Assembly (NCBI GenBank): GCA_030064845.1
Contig: JASJEC010000052.1
Coordinates: forward strand, 1-64,000
Direction of reading: 5' to 3'
Length of the DNA: 64,000 bases
DNA from: Kiloniellales bacterium
GTDB lineage: Bacteria > Pseudomonadota > Alphaproteobacteria > Kiloniellales > JAKSDN01
In this document: piece after piece, positions 42,148-50,826 of the stretch
Position numbering within the stretch: the stretch's first letter is position 1
Layout of the letters: each line of letters begins with the position of its first letter
Translations under genes and position numbers: made by a program
Notes under the pieces: model-generated
Databases searched by the model: none
Seen by the model: the letters and a program-made list of their open reading frames with translations, nothing else
Told to the model about the DNA's origin: nothing

Positions 42148-43119
42148 TCAGGCGACCCGGTTGGGCGGCTCCTCGCCCTTGAAGAACGCGACCGCGTTCT
42201 CCAGGACCTTCAGGCCCATGGCGACCCGGGTCTCCCGGGTCGCGCTGCCAAGGTGCGGCAATAGCACGACGTTCTCGCGGCTCAGCAGGCCGTCGACCAC
42301 GTCGGGCTCACGCTCGAAGACGTCAAGGCCGGCGCCGGCGATAACGCCCGTCCCGAGGGCGTGGTCCAGGGCGGCCTCGTCCACGACGTCGCCGCGTGCC
42401 GTGTTGATGAGCAGGCCCTCGGGTTTCATCGTCTGAAGCCGCTCGGCGTTGATCAGGTGGCGGTTCTCGGGCGTCGCCGGGCAATGCAGGGAGACGAAGT
42501 CGGATTCCTCCAGGATGGCTTCGACGCTGTCGCGGCGTTCTGCCTGCAGCGCCCGCACCGTCTCGTCGTTGGGCGGATAGGGATCGAAGAACAGCACCCG
42601 CATATCGAAGCCGAACCTGGCGCGCCGCGCGACCGCCTGGCCGATCCTGCCAAAGCCGATCAGGCCCAGGGTCTTGCCCGTCACCTGGGTGCCCAGCATG
42701 TGGGTCGGGCGCCAGCCCGTCCAGCTACGGCTGCGCACATGGCGTTCGCCTTCGCCGATCCGCCGCGCCGCGGCGAGCATCAGGGTAATCGCGAGGTCCG
42801 CCGTCGCGTCGGTCAGCACCTCGGGCGTGTTGGTGACCACCAGGCCGCGGGCCTTGGCCGCCTGGGTATCGATGTTGTTGAAGCCGACGCCGTAGTTGCC
42901 GATCAGCCGGGCCTGGAGCGGTTCGGCGGAGAGCACTTCCGCGTCGATCGGGTCCGTGACCGTCGGAAACAGCGCGTCTGCGGAACCCAACGCGTCCTTC
43001 AGCGCCTGCTTGCTCAGGGGGCGGTCGTCTTCGTTCAACTGGACGTCGAAGTGCTCTCTCAGCTGCGTCTCGACGGCTTCCGGCCATCGCCGGGTGACGA
43101 TGACTTTGGGCTTGCTCAT
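42148..43119 (-). CDS. D-isomer-specific 2-hydroxyacid dehydrogenase (glyoxylate/hydroxypyruvate reductase type)
   Basis: 323 residues. The Rossmann loop is TLGLIGFGRIGQAVARRARF; the catalytic Arg is in LINTARGDVVDEAAL, the Glu in GAGLDVFEREPDV, the His in VVLLPHLGSATRETR. Glyoxylate or hydroxypyruvate reductase is the most likely activity. ATG 43119 follows cgaggagagcc. It is downstream of the ThDP enzyme and GntR genes on the same strand, suggesting a shared 2-hydroxyacid pathway. Confidence 0.92.
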   Translation of the reverse strand: MSKPKVIVTRRWPEAVETQLREHFDVQLNEDDRPLSKQALKDALGSADALFPTVTDPIDAEVLSAEPLQARLIGNYGVGFNNIDTQAAKARGLVVTNTPEVLTDATADLAITLMLAAARRIGEGERHVRSRSWTGWRPTHMLGTQVTGKTLGLIGFGRIGQAVARRARFGFDMRVLFFDPYPPNDETVRALQAERRDSVEAILEESDFVSLHCPATPENRHLINAERLQTMKPEGLLINTARGDVVDEAALDHALGTGVIAGAGLDVFEREPDVVDGLLSRENVVLLPHLGSATRETRVAMGLKVLENAVAFFKGEEPPNRVA

Positions 43120-43178
43120 GGCTCTCCTCGCTTTTCGTTGTTCAGCGTTCGTGGCTGACGCTCGGCGCCTTGCGGCAC

Positions 43179-44903
43179 CTACTTGTACATTGTCTGTGCT
43201 TTTGTGCCCGGCGCGTACTCGTTGGGGTCGACCCAAATGTTGACGACGGCGGATCTTCCGTCTCGGTTGACGGCTTCTCTGGCGCGGCGCAGGGCGGGTC
43301 CGATGTCGTTGGGGTCGCGCACCTCCTCGCCGTGGCCGCCGAGCATCTCGGCGAACTTGCCGAAGGGAATGTCGCCCAGCTGGTTGCCGACGTTGCCGCG
43401 CTGCTCGCCGTACTTGGCGATCTGGCCGTAGCGGATCTGGTTCATGTGGGAGTTGTTGCCGATCACGGCGATGTAGGGCGCGCCGAAGCGGTTGGCGGTC
43501 TCCATGTCGAAGGCGGTCATGCCGAAGGAGCCGTCGCCGTAGTAGCACAGCACCTCCTTCTGGGGGTGGGCCAGCTTGGCCGCCATGGCGAAGCCGGTGC
43601 CGACCCCGAGCGAGCCCAGCGCCCCCGGGTCCATCCAGTTGCCGGGCGCGCGCGGCTGCACCGCCTGGGCCGAGATCGTCACCACGTCGCCGCCGTCGCC
43701 GATGTAGACCGTGTCCTCGGTCAGGAACTCGTTGATCTCCCAGGCCACCCGGTAGGGGTGGATCGGCGACCGGTCGGACAGGAACAGCGGCATCAGCTTG
43801 TCGGTCGCCTTGCCCTCGGCCGCGCGCAGCTCCTGCAGCCACGCCTTGCGCTTCGCCCCGCCCTTGTCGGTGCGCCCCGTGGCCGCGTCGTGCACCGCCT
43901 TGAGGATCGCCCCGGGATCGCCGACCAGCCCCAGCGACACGTCCCGGTTCTTGCCCACCGTGCGGTAGTCCTGGTCGATCTGCACCACCGTGGCGTCGGC
44001 CCGCAGCCGCTTGCCGTAGCCCATGCGGAAGTCGAACGGCGTGCCGACGATCACGATCACGTCGGCCTTGTCGAACGCCAGGCGCCGGGTCCGGTGGAAG
44101 TGGTGGGGATCGCCCGGCGGCAGCAGGCCCCGGCCCGAGCCGTTGAAGTAGGCCGGGATGTCGAGCGCCCGCACCAGCCCGATCGCCGCCTCGTGGCCGC
44201 GGCAGTTCCAAACCTGGGTGCCGAGCAGGACGCACGGCCGCTCGGCCGCCACCAGAAGGTCGGCCAGCTTCTCGATGTCCGCCGGGTCGCCGATCGACTT
44301 GACCGACGCCCGGTAGCGCCCGGCCTGAGGGATCACCGCCTGGTCGGCCGGCACCTCCCGGTCCAGAACGTCGCGCGGGATCTCCAGGTAGGCCGGACCC
44401 GGCGCCCCGTTGAAGCACTCCCGCGCCGCCATCGAGACCATGTCCGCGATCCGCTCGGTCGAGCGGATGCCGGCCGAGAACTTGGTGATCGGCGCCATCA
44501 TGTCGACGTGCGGCAGATCCTGCAGCGAGCCCATCTTGTGCTGCGTCAGCGCCCCCTGGCCGCCAATGTGAAGAACCGGCGTCTCAGAGCGGAACGCCGT
44601 CGCAATCCCGGTCACCGCGTTGGTGCAGCCGGGACCCGCCGTCGTCACAACGCAGCCAAGCTTGCCGGTCTGACGCGCGTAGCCGTCCGCAGCGTGCGCC
44701 GCCACCTGCTCGTGGCGAACGTCGACAATCCGGATCCCCTCGTCGATGCAGCCGTCGTAAATGTCGATGATGTGCCCGCCGCAAAGCGTGAAAACTGTGT
44801 CCACGCCCTCGTTCTTAAGCGACTTCGCAACAAGATGACCGCCAGAAAAAACATCGCCGGAACGATCCTTCCGCGCCAGGGTATCGCTCGCTGTATCCGA
44901 CAT
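43179..44903 (-). CDS. Thiamine-diphosphate-dependent enzyme (acetolactate synthase / 2-hydroxyacyl-CoA lyase-like)
   Basis: 574 residues. The catalytic Glu65 is in VDVRHEQVAAHAADGYARQT, the central domain has LLGTQVWNCRGHEAAI, and the ThDP-Mg motif starts YYGDGSFGMTAFDMETANRF and ends in GNN. Candidate functions are 2-hydroxyacyl-CoA or oxalyl-CoA lyase, a glyoxylate carboligase-like enzyme or a catabolic acetolactate synthase. It has no regulatory subunit gene nearby, so biosynthetic AHAS is unlikely. It lies between gntR and the 2-hydroxyacid dehydrogenase. Confidence 0.9.
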   Translation of the reverse strand: MSDTASDTLARKDRSGDVFSGGHLVAKSLKNEGVDTVFTLCGGHIIDIYDGCIDEGIRIVDVRHEQVAAHAADGYARQTGKLGCVVTTAGPGCTNAVTGIATAFRSETPVLHIGGQGALTQHKMGSLQDLPHVDMMAPITKFSAGIRSTERIADMVSMAARECFNGAPGPAYLEIPRDVLDREVPADQAVIPQAGRYRASVKSIGDPADIEKLADLLVAAERPCVLLGTQVWNCRGHEAAIGLVRALDIPAYFNGSGRGLLPPGDPHHFHRTRRLAFDKADVIVIVGTPFDFRMGYGKRLRADATVVQIDQDYRTVGKNRDVSLGLVGDPGAILKAVHDAATGRTDKGGAKRKAWLQELRAAEGKATDKLMPLFLSDRSPIHPYRVAWEINEFLTEDTVYIGDGGDVVTISAQAVQPRAPGNWMDPGALGSLGVGTGFAMAAKLAHPQKEVLCYYGDGSFGMTAFDMETANRFGAPYIAVIGNNSHMNQIRYGQIAKYGEQRGNVGNQLGDIPFGKFAEMLGGHGEEVRDPNDIGPALRRAREAVNRDGRSAVVNIWVDPNEYAPGTKAQTMYK

Positions 44904-44934
44904 GGGCTCAAGCTCTCCTTACCAGGTGTGAGGC

Positions 44935-45624
44935 TCAGTCGAGATAGTCCACGTGACGCCCGACGTGATCCGCCAGATTGAGCGTGTGCTCGCGGACCAG
45001 CCGCTCGGCCAGGTCGGGGTCGCGCTTCTCGAGGGCCTCGATGATGTGCAGGTGATCGACGATCGAGCGCTTGGCGCGATCATCCTCCGCGATGGTCCGC
45101 GCCCGGATCGAGCGCATGTGGACGAAGAGATTGTCGGCCGTGGCCTTTAGCAGGTCGCACTTGGCGAGGCCGAGAATGGTCTGGTGGAAGCTGATGTTGC
45201 TTTCCGAGTATTCGTCGATCTGCGCCTGGATCTGCTTACCCGCGAAGGTCGTGAACATGCGCCTTAGGTCAGCGATCTCCTCGTCGCTGGCGCGCTCGGT
45301 GGCGAGCCGCGCGGCCATGCTCTCGAGAGCGGCCCAGACCGTGATCATCTCGAGGATTTCTCGCTTTGTCTTGCGCACGATGAACACGCCGCGTCGCGGC
45401 ACGATGCGCACCAGACCCTCTTGCTCCAGCCTCGCCAGGGCCTCGCGGATCGGTGTCCGGCTGATCTCCAGGCGCTCGGACAGCTCGCGCTCGTCCAGCC
45501 GAAGGTTCGCGTCCTCGGCGTAGATGTTCATCGTTGTGATCGCCTGCTTCAAGGAGTCGTAGATCTTGTCCTTGAGGCTCGCGTCCTGCTGGATCGGCGC
45601 TATGGCTAGTTCGGCCGGAGGCAT
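44935..45624 (-). CDS. GntR-family regulator, FCD subgroup
   Basis: 229 residues. The winged helix contains LDERELSERLEISRTPIREA and LARLEQEGLVRIVPRRGVFI; the C-terminal FCD ligand domain contains metal-type His and Asp sites (ISFHQTILGLAKCDLL, IVDHLHIIEALEKRD, VREHTLNLADHV). Such regulators sense small acids. A TGGTATACCA-like palindrome lies 65 bp upstream (45689-45698), suggesting autoregulation of gntR, the ThDP enzyme and the dehydrogenase. Start ATG 45624. Confidence 0.93.
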   Translation of the reverse strand: MPPAELAIAPIQQDASLKDKIYDSLKQAITTMNIYAEDANLRLDERELSERLEISRTPIREALARLEQEGLVRIVPRRGVFIVRKTKREILEMITVWAALESMAARLATERASDEEIADLRRMFTTFAGKQIQAQIDEYSESNISFHQTILGLAKCDLLKATADNLFVHMRSIRARTIAEDDRAKRSIVDHLHIIEALEKRDPDLAERLVREHTLNLADHVGRHVDYLD

Positions 45625-45688
45625 TCCCTGTCCCTCGACTGCCGTTCATGGAGGCCGCTTCGCGACCCCTCCCCGACGTTCTGGTTTA

Positions 45689-45698
45689 TTGTATACCA
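45689..45698. promoter_or_regulatory. Candidate GntR/FCD operator upstream of gntR
   Basis: ttgtatacca is one base from the palindrome TGGTATACCA found upstream of tctC, and sits within ctggttta...taccagataccag, which carries further half-sites. Its position just before a GntR gene fits an autoregulatory site. This is inferred from the palindrome only. Confidence 0.5.
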
Positions 45699-45810
45699 GA
45701 TACCAGAAACCGCAAAGCGCAAAACGACGACGGATTTTAGGCCTACTTTCCTATAACGGGAGACGAGCGCCGCGCGAGGCAGATCAGGGGTTCGGGAAGC
45801 AAGGAAAGGA

Positions 45811-45841
45811 AAAGGGCCGCCATCACCGATGGCGGCCCTTT
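45811..45841 (-). terminator. Rho-independent terminator after tctC
   Basis: aaagggccgccatc and gatggcggcccttt form a perfect 14-bp stem with a three-base loop, followed on the minus strand by a T-rich tract (ttttcctttcc). It lies 33 bp after the tctC stop and separates it from gntR. Confidence 0.88.
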
Positions 45842-45874
45842 ACCTAAAAGTAAGGGTGCTGAATAGGCGTGGCT

Positions 45875-46864
45875 TTAGATCGCGCCCATCTTCTTCAGCA
45901 TAGCCTCGTGGATATTGCGCTCGTTTTCCCAGTAGCTGACCAGATCCTTACCGGTGAGGAAGTCGCCGTAGAGGCTCTTCTTCTTGCGGTATTCCTGCCA
46001 CTCCGGCGAATTGAACACCTTGGCGAAGAGATCCTGGTAGTACGCGGCCGCCTCTTCGCTCATGCCCGGCGCGCCAACGACGCTCCGCTGCATGTAGTAA
46101 ACGAAGTCCTTGCCGAGCTCCTTGAAGGTCGGGGCGTCGGGGAACATGTCCAGGCGGTCGTTGGTGAAGGCCGCCAGCGGCACGGTGTCGCCCGCCGCGT
46201 AGAAGCCTTCCTGCTCCGAGGGATTGTTGACCGTGGAGTTGGCGTGCTGGCCTGCCAGCTGCTTGGCCACCTTGCCGCCGCCCTTGTACGGCACGTACTT
46301 CATGTCGAGGCCGTAGGCCGCGTTGAGGAAGTCGGTCAGAAGCTGATCTTCCTGCAGCTTGCCGGTGCCCGCCATGACCCAGTCACCGCCCTTGGCCTTG
46401 GCCGCGGCGACGAAGTCCTCGACCGACTTGATCCCCGAGTCCTTATGCACCCACAGGAGGAAGGTATCCTCGGCCATCCGGGCGATCGGCGTGAAGGTCA
46501 TGATGTCGATGCCCAGCTTCGGCTGACGCAGCGGCGTCGTGTAGAAGCTGTTCAAGGTCACCATGATGGTGTGGTTGGGATCCGACTTGGACTTCTGCTG
46601 CAGATGCACCAGCGCTTCCGCGCCCGAGCCGCCGGGCTTGTTGATCGGCGTCAGCGGCTTGGCGGACCAGCCGTTCTTCTCGATGACCGTCTGCATGAGC
46701 CGGGCCATCTTGTCGGCGCCGCCGCCCTTGCCTGCCATGATGACGAACTCGACAGGCTTCTTCGGCTCCCAAGCGGCCAGCGCGTCCTGCGCACCGACCG
46801 TGAAGCTCAAACCGAGGCCTGCAACGAGCCCGAAACTAAAGAGTCGTCTTCCGATTGGCGTCAT
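45875..46864 (-). CDS. TctC/Bug-family periplasmic substrate-binding protein
   Basis: 329 residues. A signal peptide (RRLFSFGLVAGLGLSFTVGA, cleavage near ALA-AWEP) is followed by the tripartite tricarboxylate receptor fold: VEFVIMAGKGGGADKMARLM, VINKPGG-like PINKPGGSGAEALVHL, MKYVPYKGGGKVAKQLAG. It would bind a carboxylate for a TctAB transporter, but no tctA or tctB is adjacent, as is common for orphan Bug proteins. ATG 46864 has gatcagggaggatcgaa. A perfect TGGTATACCA lies about 190 bp upstream. Confidence 0.92.
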   Translation of the reverse strand: MTPIGRRLFSFGLVAGLGLSFTVGAQDALAAWEPKKPVEFVIMAGKGGGADKMARLMQTVIEKNGWSAKPLTPINKPGGSGAEALVHLQQKSKSDPNHTIMVTLNSFYTTPLRQPKLGIDIMTFTPIARMAEDTFLLWVHKDSGIKSVEDFVAAAKAKGGDWVMAGTGKLQEDQLLTDFLNAAYGLDMKYVPYKGGGKVAKQLAGQHANSTVNNPSEQEGFYAAGDTVPLAAFTNDRLDMFPDAPTFKELGKDFVYYMQRSVVGAPGMSEEAAAYYQDLFAKVFNSPEWQEYRKKKSLYGDFLTGKDLVSYWENERNIHEAMLKKMGAI

Positions 46865-47051
46865 TTCGATCCTCCCTGATCGATTTCGATATGTTTCGCC
46901 GAGGGCTGAGAGTCTGTTCGGGTATTCAACCCATAGTCCGAGTCTAGCGAGAGGCCATGGTAAAGAAAACCTTGATGTTTGGTTAAGCGCCCCATGACGT
47001 CCAGCCGGACCGACTGCATCCTGCGCGCGTAGCCGCAGGGCCCATGGCATT

Positions 47052-47061
47052 TGGTATACCA
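47052..47061. promoter_or_regulatory. Candidate GntR/FCD operator upstream of tctC
   Basis: tggtatacca is a perfect 10-bp palindrome in the 384-bp gap between tctC and the following lipoprotein gene. A one-mismatch copy lies upstream of gntR, suggesting a shared regulator. Nothing else is recognised in the 46865-47248 gap. Confidence 0.5.
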
Positions 47062-47248
47062 GTAGGTAGGGGATTTTCCTAGCGCCTGTCAACCGCCAGG
47101 TCTCTGCTTGGCGCGCGGTCGCCCTCTGTGGAATGATGCACCGCCTCCGGGAAGGCGGGTTGTTGCGGCAGCGCGCACTGCGACGGCAAGAGCTCTGTGT
47201 CTCACGGTGGTCGGCTGGCCGCGCGGAAAGAGGGACGGACAGGACGGC

Positions 47249-47725
47249 ATGACTCCACGGCGCTCCAGGCTTCTAACCGCTGCCGCGCTATTGACGGCCT
47301 CGGCCCTGACCGGCGGCTGTGTAGCGGCAGCCGCCATCGCGCCCTCCGCCGTGGGCGCTTCGCCGGTCGTGGTCGAGAACCTGGGCTCGGGCCGGGGCGA
47401 CAGCTTCTGGATGGCGCGCTACGACGACGTGGTTGAGGCGGCGCTGCGCGCCGGTGAGGTGCTGTCGCTCGAGCTTACGGAAGAGCAGATCGGCGAGGAC
47501 AGCACCCGGCTGCGCTTTATGGATGAGCGGGACGCTCTCATAACGCTCCGCATAGAACGCCGCACCGAGACCGTGACCCAGATTCGCGTGTTCTTCGGAT
47601 CGAGCCGCAATTCCGGCCTCGGCGCCCTACTGGGGCGGCAGATCATCGAGGAACTCGAGGAGGCCGATGCCTTCCTGGTCGACTGGTCGGACGCGAAGGT
47701 TCCCCGGGCCCCTCGGACCGAATAG
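47249..47725 (+). CDS. Lipoprotein of unknown function
   Basis: 158 residues. The signal RRSRLLTAAALLTASALTGG followed by Cys (lipobox LTGGC) predicts a lipoprotein. The rest (YDDVVEAALRAGEVLSLELT, LRFMDERDALITLRIERRTE, TQIRVFFGSSRNSGLGALLG) has the alternating strand pattern of DUF3568-like proteins, but the assignment is not firm. ATG 47249 is chosen to start the signal; aggacgg precedes it. It is 102 bp ahead of the cyclase gene. Confidence 0.75.
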   Translation: MTPRRSRLLTAAALLTASALTGGCVAAAAIAPSAVGASPVVVENLGSGRGDSFWMARYDDVVEAALRAGEVLSLELTEEQIGEDSTRLRFMDERDALITLRIERRTETVTQIRVFFGSSRNSGLGALLGRQIIEELEEADAFLVDWSDAKVPRAPRTE

Positions 47726-47827
47726 CCCGGCGCTACCGCGCCAGGCCAGCTCCCCGCCGACCGCCCCGGTAGTGGGGTTTCCAGAGCCGCAGCCGCCTCC
47801 TAAGATCGGACACCCGATTCTTCGGCC

Positions 47828-49657
47828 ATGGTGATGCTGATGAGGATCCTCCCCGGCAGGGGCCGGCTGCCAATCACCCTTACGGTCGTGACCTCCATCG
47901 TCGCCCTGATCGTTCTCGCGCTCGGGTCCGTGCTGGCGATCAGCTACATCACCACCAAGCAGAACACCATCAACCTGGTCGGCGAGTCGGCTGCCGAGTC
48001 CGGCCGCTTCGTCGTCGACGAGCTGCGCGACCACCTCGACCCCGTGGTGGAACAGGTCAACTGGACGGCCGACCTGCTCGCGGCCGGCGCAGTCGACCTG
48101 GCCGATGACCGGGAGATCGGACGCCTGCTCCTGGGCGCCCTCGCCGCCACTCCCCACGTGACGGGGCTCATCTACTTCTCCGCCGACAAGAAATCCGTCA
48201 GGGCCTACCGAAACGGGCCCGAGGGCTGGCGGGTGGACACCACCCCGACGAGCGAACCGGCCTTCAAGGAGCGAACGCTGGAAGCCGCCCGGCAGCGTGC
48301 AGCGGGCTTCTGGAACGAAGTCCTGTTCAGCGAGCAGTCCCGGAAATCCTACATCAACTTCGTCCGGCCGGTTCGGCGCGACGGCGCGTTCCTCGGCGTG
48401 GTCCTGGCCGGGGTGTCGCTGAACCAGCTCTCGGACCTTACACTTGAGGTCAGCGAGACCGACGACAACACCATCTTTGTCCTCGCCGACAGGGATCAGG
48501 TGATCGCCCATCCCAATCTGACCTCTAACCATCCGGAACTGTCCAAGGAGTCGCCGACGGTCGGCATCGATCGCGTCGGCGACCTGGTTCTCAGGCAATT
48601 TTGGTCGGCAGAAACCCATCCGCTCGAGATCGAACTGAGCCTGCCTGACCTGACGCTGAGGCAAACGGCGATCGCCGGCGAGCGCTACGTCTTCGCCCAC
48701 ACCGAGGTCGAGGGCTACGGCGAGAGCCCTCTGATCATCGGCAGCCACCAAGACGCAGAATCAGCGGAGGCCGCCTTTCGCGCGGTCCAGCACGGCGCTT
48801 TCATCGGCCTCGCCATGTTGCTGCTCAGCGTCGGTCTCGCAATCGTGCTGGGCCGCGCGATCTCCCGGCCGATCAAGACGGCGAGCGCGGGAGCCGCGCA
48901 CATTGCCGAGCTGGAAATCTCCGAGGTGAAGCCGCTGCCGCGCAGCGTGATCGCCGAGCTCGATACCCAGGCACGTTCGTTCAACGCCATGCTCGGCGCC
49001 CTGGGCTGGTTCCAGACCTACGTTCCGCGCTCGCTGGTACGCCGCCTGATCCGTCGTGGCGAAGCGGAGATCGCGTCGGAAGAACGCGCCTTGACTATCC
49101 TATTCACCGATCTGGTCAGCTTCACCGCCGCCTCGGAGGCCATGACGGCACGACAGACCGCCGACCTTCTGAACGATCACTTCGCCCTTCTTGCCGCCTG
49201 CGTCGAACGCGAGGAAGGAACGATCGACAAGTTCATTGGCGACGCCCTCATGGCCTTCTGGGGTGCGCCGGACCGCCAGCCCGATCAGGCGGACCGGGCC
49301 GTACGGGCCGTGTGCGCCATGGCGCGCGCGGTCGAGGACAACAATGCCCTGCGCCGGAGCCAGGGCCTCCCGCCGGTCAGGATGCGCCTCGGCCTGCACA
49401 GCGGGCCAGCCATCGTCGGCAACATCGGGGCGCCCGAACGGATGAACTACACGGTGGTCGGTGATACGGTGAATACGGCCCAGCGCATGGAGGGGCTGGG
49501 CAAAGAGGTCGCGCCCGACGCCGAGATCGTGATCCTGGCCAGCGAGAGCGTGATCGGCGCTCTCTCGATCGACATCCAGCACGAAGCGGCGGGCGCCTTC
49601 ACGGTCAAGGGCAAGACCGAGCCGATCCAGGTCTTCCGGATAGTCCCGCCGTCATGA
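47828..49657 (+). CDS. Membrane-bound class III adenylate cyclase with extracytoplasmic sensor
   Basis: 609 residues. An N-terminal membrane helix (TLTVVTSIVALIVLALGSVL) precedes a periplasmic Cache-like sensor of about 270 residues (AAESGRFVVDELRDHLDPVV, LIYFSADKKSVRAYRNGPEG), a second helix (GAFIGLAMLLLSVGLAIVLG), a HAMP-type linker and a class III cyclase domain: LTILFTDLVSFTAASEAMTA, DKFIGDALMAFWGAP, MRLGLHSGPAIVGNIGAPER, YTVVGDTVNTAQRMEGLG. It converts ATP to cAMP in response to an external signal. Start ATG 47828, with a second ATG two codons later. Confidence 0.94.
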   Translation: MVMLMRILPGRGRLPITLTVVTSIVALIVLALGSVLAISYITTKQNTINLVGESAAESGRFVVDELRDHLDPVVEQVNWTADLLAAGAVDLADDREIGRLLLGALAATPHVTGLIYFSADKKSVRAYRNGPEGWRVDTTPTSEPAFKERTLEAARQRAAGFWNEVLFSEQSRKSYINFVRPVRRDGAFLGVVLAGVSLNQLSDLTLEVSETDDNTIFVLADRDQVIAHPNLTSNHPELSKESPTVGIDRVGDLVLRQFWSAETHPLEIELSLPDLTLRQTAIAGERYVFAHTEVEGYGESPLIIGSHQDAESAEAAFRAVQHGAFIGLAMLLLSVGLAIVLGRAISRPIKTASAGAAHIAELEISEVKPLPRSVIAELDTQARSFNAMLGALGWFQTYVPRSLVRRLIRRGEAEIASEERALTILFTDLVSFTAASEAMTARQTADLLNDHFALLAACVEREEGTIDKFIGDALMAFWGAPDRQPDQADRAVRAVCAMARAVEDNNALRRSQGLPPVRMRLGLHSGPAIVGNIGAPERMNYTVVGDTVNTAQRMEGLGKEVAPDAEIVILASESVIGALSIDIQHEAAGAFTVKGKTEPIQVFRIVPPS

Positions 49658-49664
49658 CGCGCCC

Positions 49665-50096
49665 ATGACCGAAGCAACGACGCGCGTCCCGTCGACCGGC
49701 CGAGCACTCTCTTCGCTGGTCGCGGCCGGCATCCTCTTCGCTTCGCTGGGCGCCCAGGACGCGGGGGCCTCGAGTTCCATCGCAGACCGCGTGCACGACA
49801 GCCTCATGCGCGCCCATCCCCGCTATCCGCAATACCAGGTCCCGAAAGCGCTGGCCGGCTGCTTCGACTGGCAGAACTCTACGCCCGACGAGCCTCGGGT
49901 CCGCTTCCTCGCCGTCGCCACGCGCGGTCGAGGCGGCGTGGGCAGCATTTCCGTAGGGCGCCTCGCGAGCAACGCGCTCGACCGCTGCCAGCGCGGAAAA
50001 AGTCGGAACGAGGCCGTGTGCGAATGCCAGGTTATCGACCGCAACGGCCGCAATGTCCTCGAGCCGCCCGAGGAATTCATCAGTCGCTTCCAATAA
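49665..50096 (+). CDS. Exported protein of unknown function
   Basis: 143 residues. The N-terminal hydrophobic segment LSSLVAAGILFASLGAQDAG is signal-like, with a cleavage region near GAS-SSIAD. Four Cys (in AGCFDW, DRCQRG, VCECQ) could form disulfides in the periplasm. It starts 8 bp after the cyclase stop, so probably co-transcribed. No family recognised. Confidence 0.7.
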   Translation: MTEATTRVPSTGRALSSLVAAGILFASLGAQDAGASSSIADRVHDSLMRAHPRYPQYQVPKALAGCFDWQNSTPDEPRVRFLAVATRGRGGVGSISVGRLASNALDRCQRGKSRNEAVCECQVIDRNGRNVLEPPEEFISRFQ

Positions 50097-50260
50097 GCAC
50101 AGGGGCGCCCCGAGACCCGCCTTCAAACTTTCATACAAACTTGCTGAAATGCTGTTGCGCTCGAGTGGCGGGAGAGGGCGGTTGATCTCCGTCAAAGAGG
50201 GATCAGGGCGCGCCTGCTAAGGGCGTGTCCGGGAGTTGACGAAGCCAGGGAGAGGTCACG

Positions 50261-50638
50261 ATGTCTTCGAATCTTTTGCGCCGCGCGTTGCTTTCAGCCT
50301 CGTGCGTTCTCGCCGCGGCGATCTTGCCATCGGCGCTGGCGCTGGCACAGACCAGCTATCCATCCGGCGCCGCGATGCGCGCGGGTCTCGGTCCGCACGG
50401 CAGCTTCGACGTGAATGCGGGAGAGACCTATACCTTCGCCGACCTCGAGGACGGGACGACCTATAGGGTCTGCGTCGTCGGCCGGCGGGGGCGGCTGATC
50501 GTGGACGGGGAGAAGGAAGTCGCCATGGACAATGGCGACTGCCACGACAGCCACGGCGCGTCTTTCCAGTTCCAGGCCGACGAGGGCGAGGGCGAGACCC
50601 AGGTGTTCTACAGGCACGTGCGGCGGCATCGGCGTTAG
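50261..50638 (+). CDS. Small exported protein of unknown function
   Basis: 125 residues. The signal peptide MSSNLLRRALLSASCVLAAA continues to ALA-QTSYP. The mature part is beta-rich (GSFDVNAGETYTFADLEDGT, YRVCVVGRRGRLIVDGEKEV) with two cysteines, ending in a basic HVRRHRR tail. ATG 50261 has cagggagaggtcacg upstream. No family recognised. Confidence 0.7.
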   Translation: MSSNLLRRALLSASCVLAAAILPSALALAQTSYPSGAAMRAGLGPHGSFDVNAGETYTFADLEDGTTYRVCVVGRRGRLIVDGEKEVAMDNGDCHDSHGASFQFQADEGEGETQVFYRHVRRHRR

Positions 50639-50826
50639 CACGGTTGACAAGCCTTCGGTTGCCACACAAGGTGCGAGCGTCGCCGTTCGTAGTCTGACAG
50701 GGACCAAAAACTGAAACGGCGACGCGGTAGACCTGGGGTTGTCAGCGCGAATGTGGGGCACGGTCGCCTGCGGCACCTCCGCCGGTCAGAAAAAACCTGA
50801 GTAGTCTCTATGAGGGAGTCGAGGTC

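Noticed and set aside
43170-44981. 603-residue plus-strand frame
   Set aside because: Antisense of the ThDP-dependent enzyme, which has catalytic Glu and ThDP motifs; the plus frame has none.
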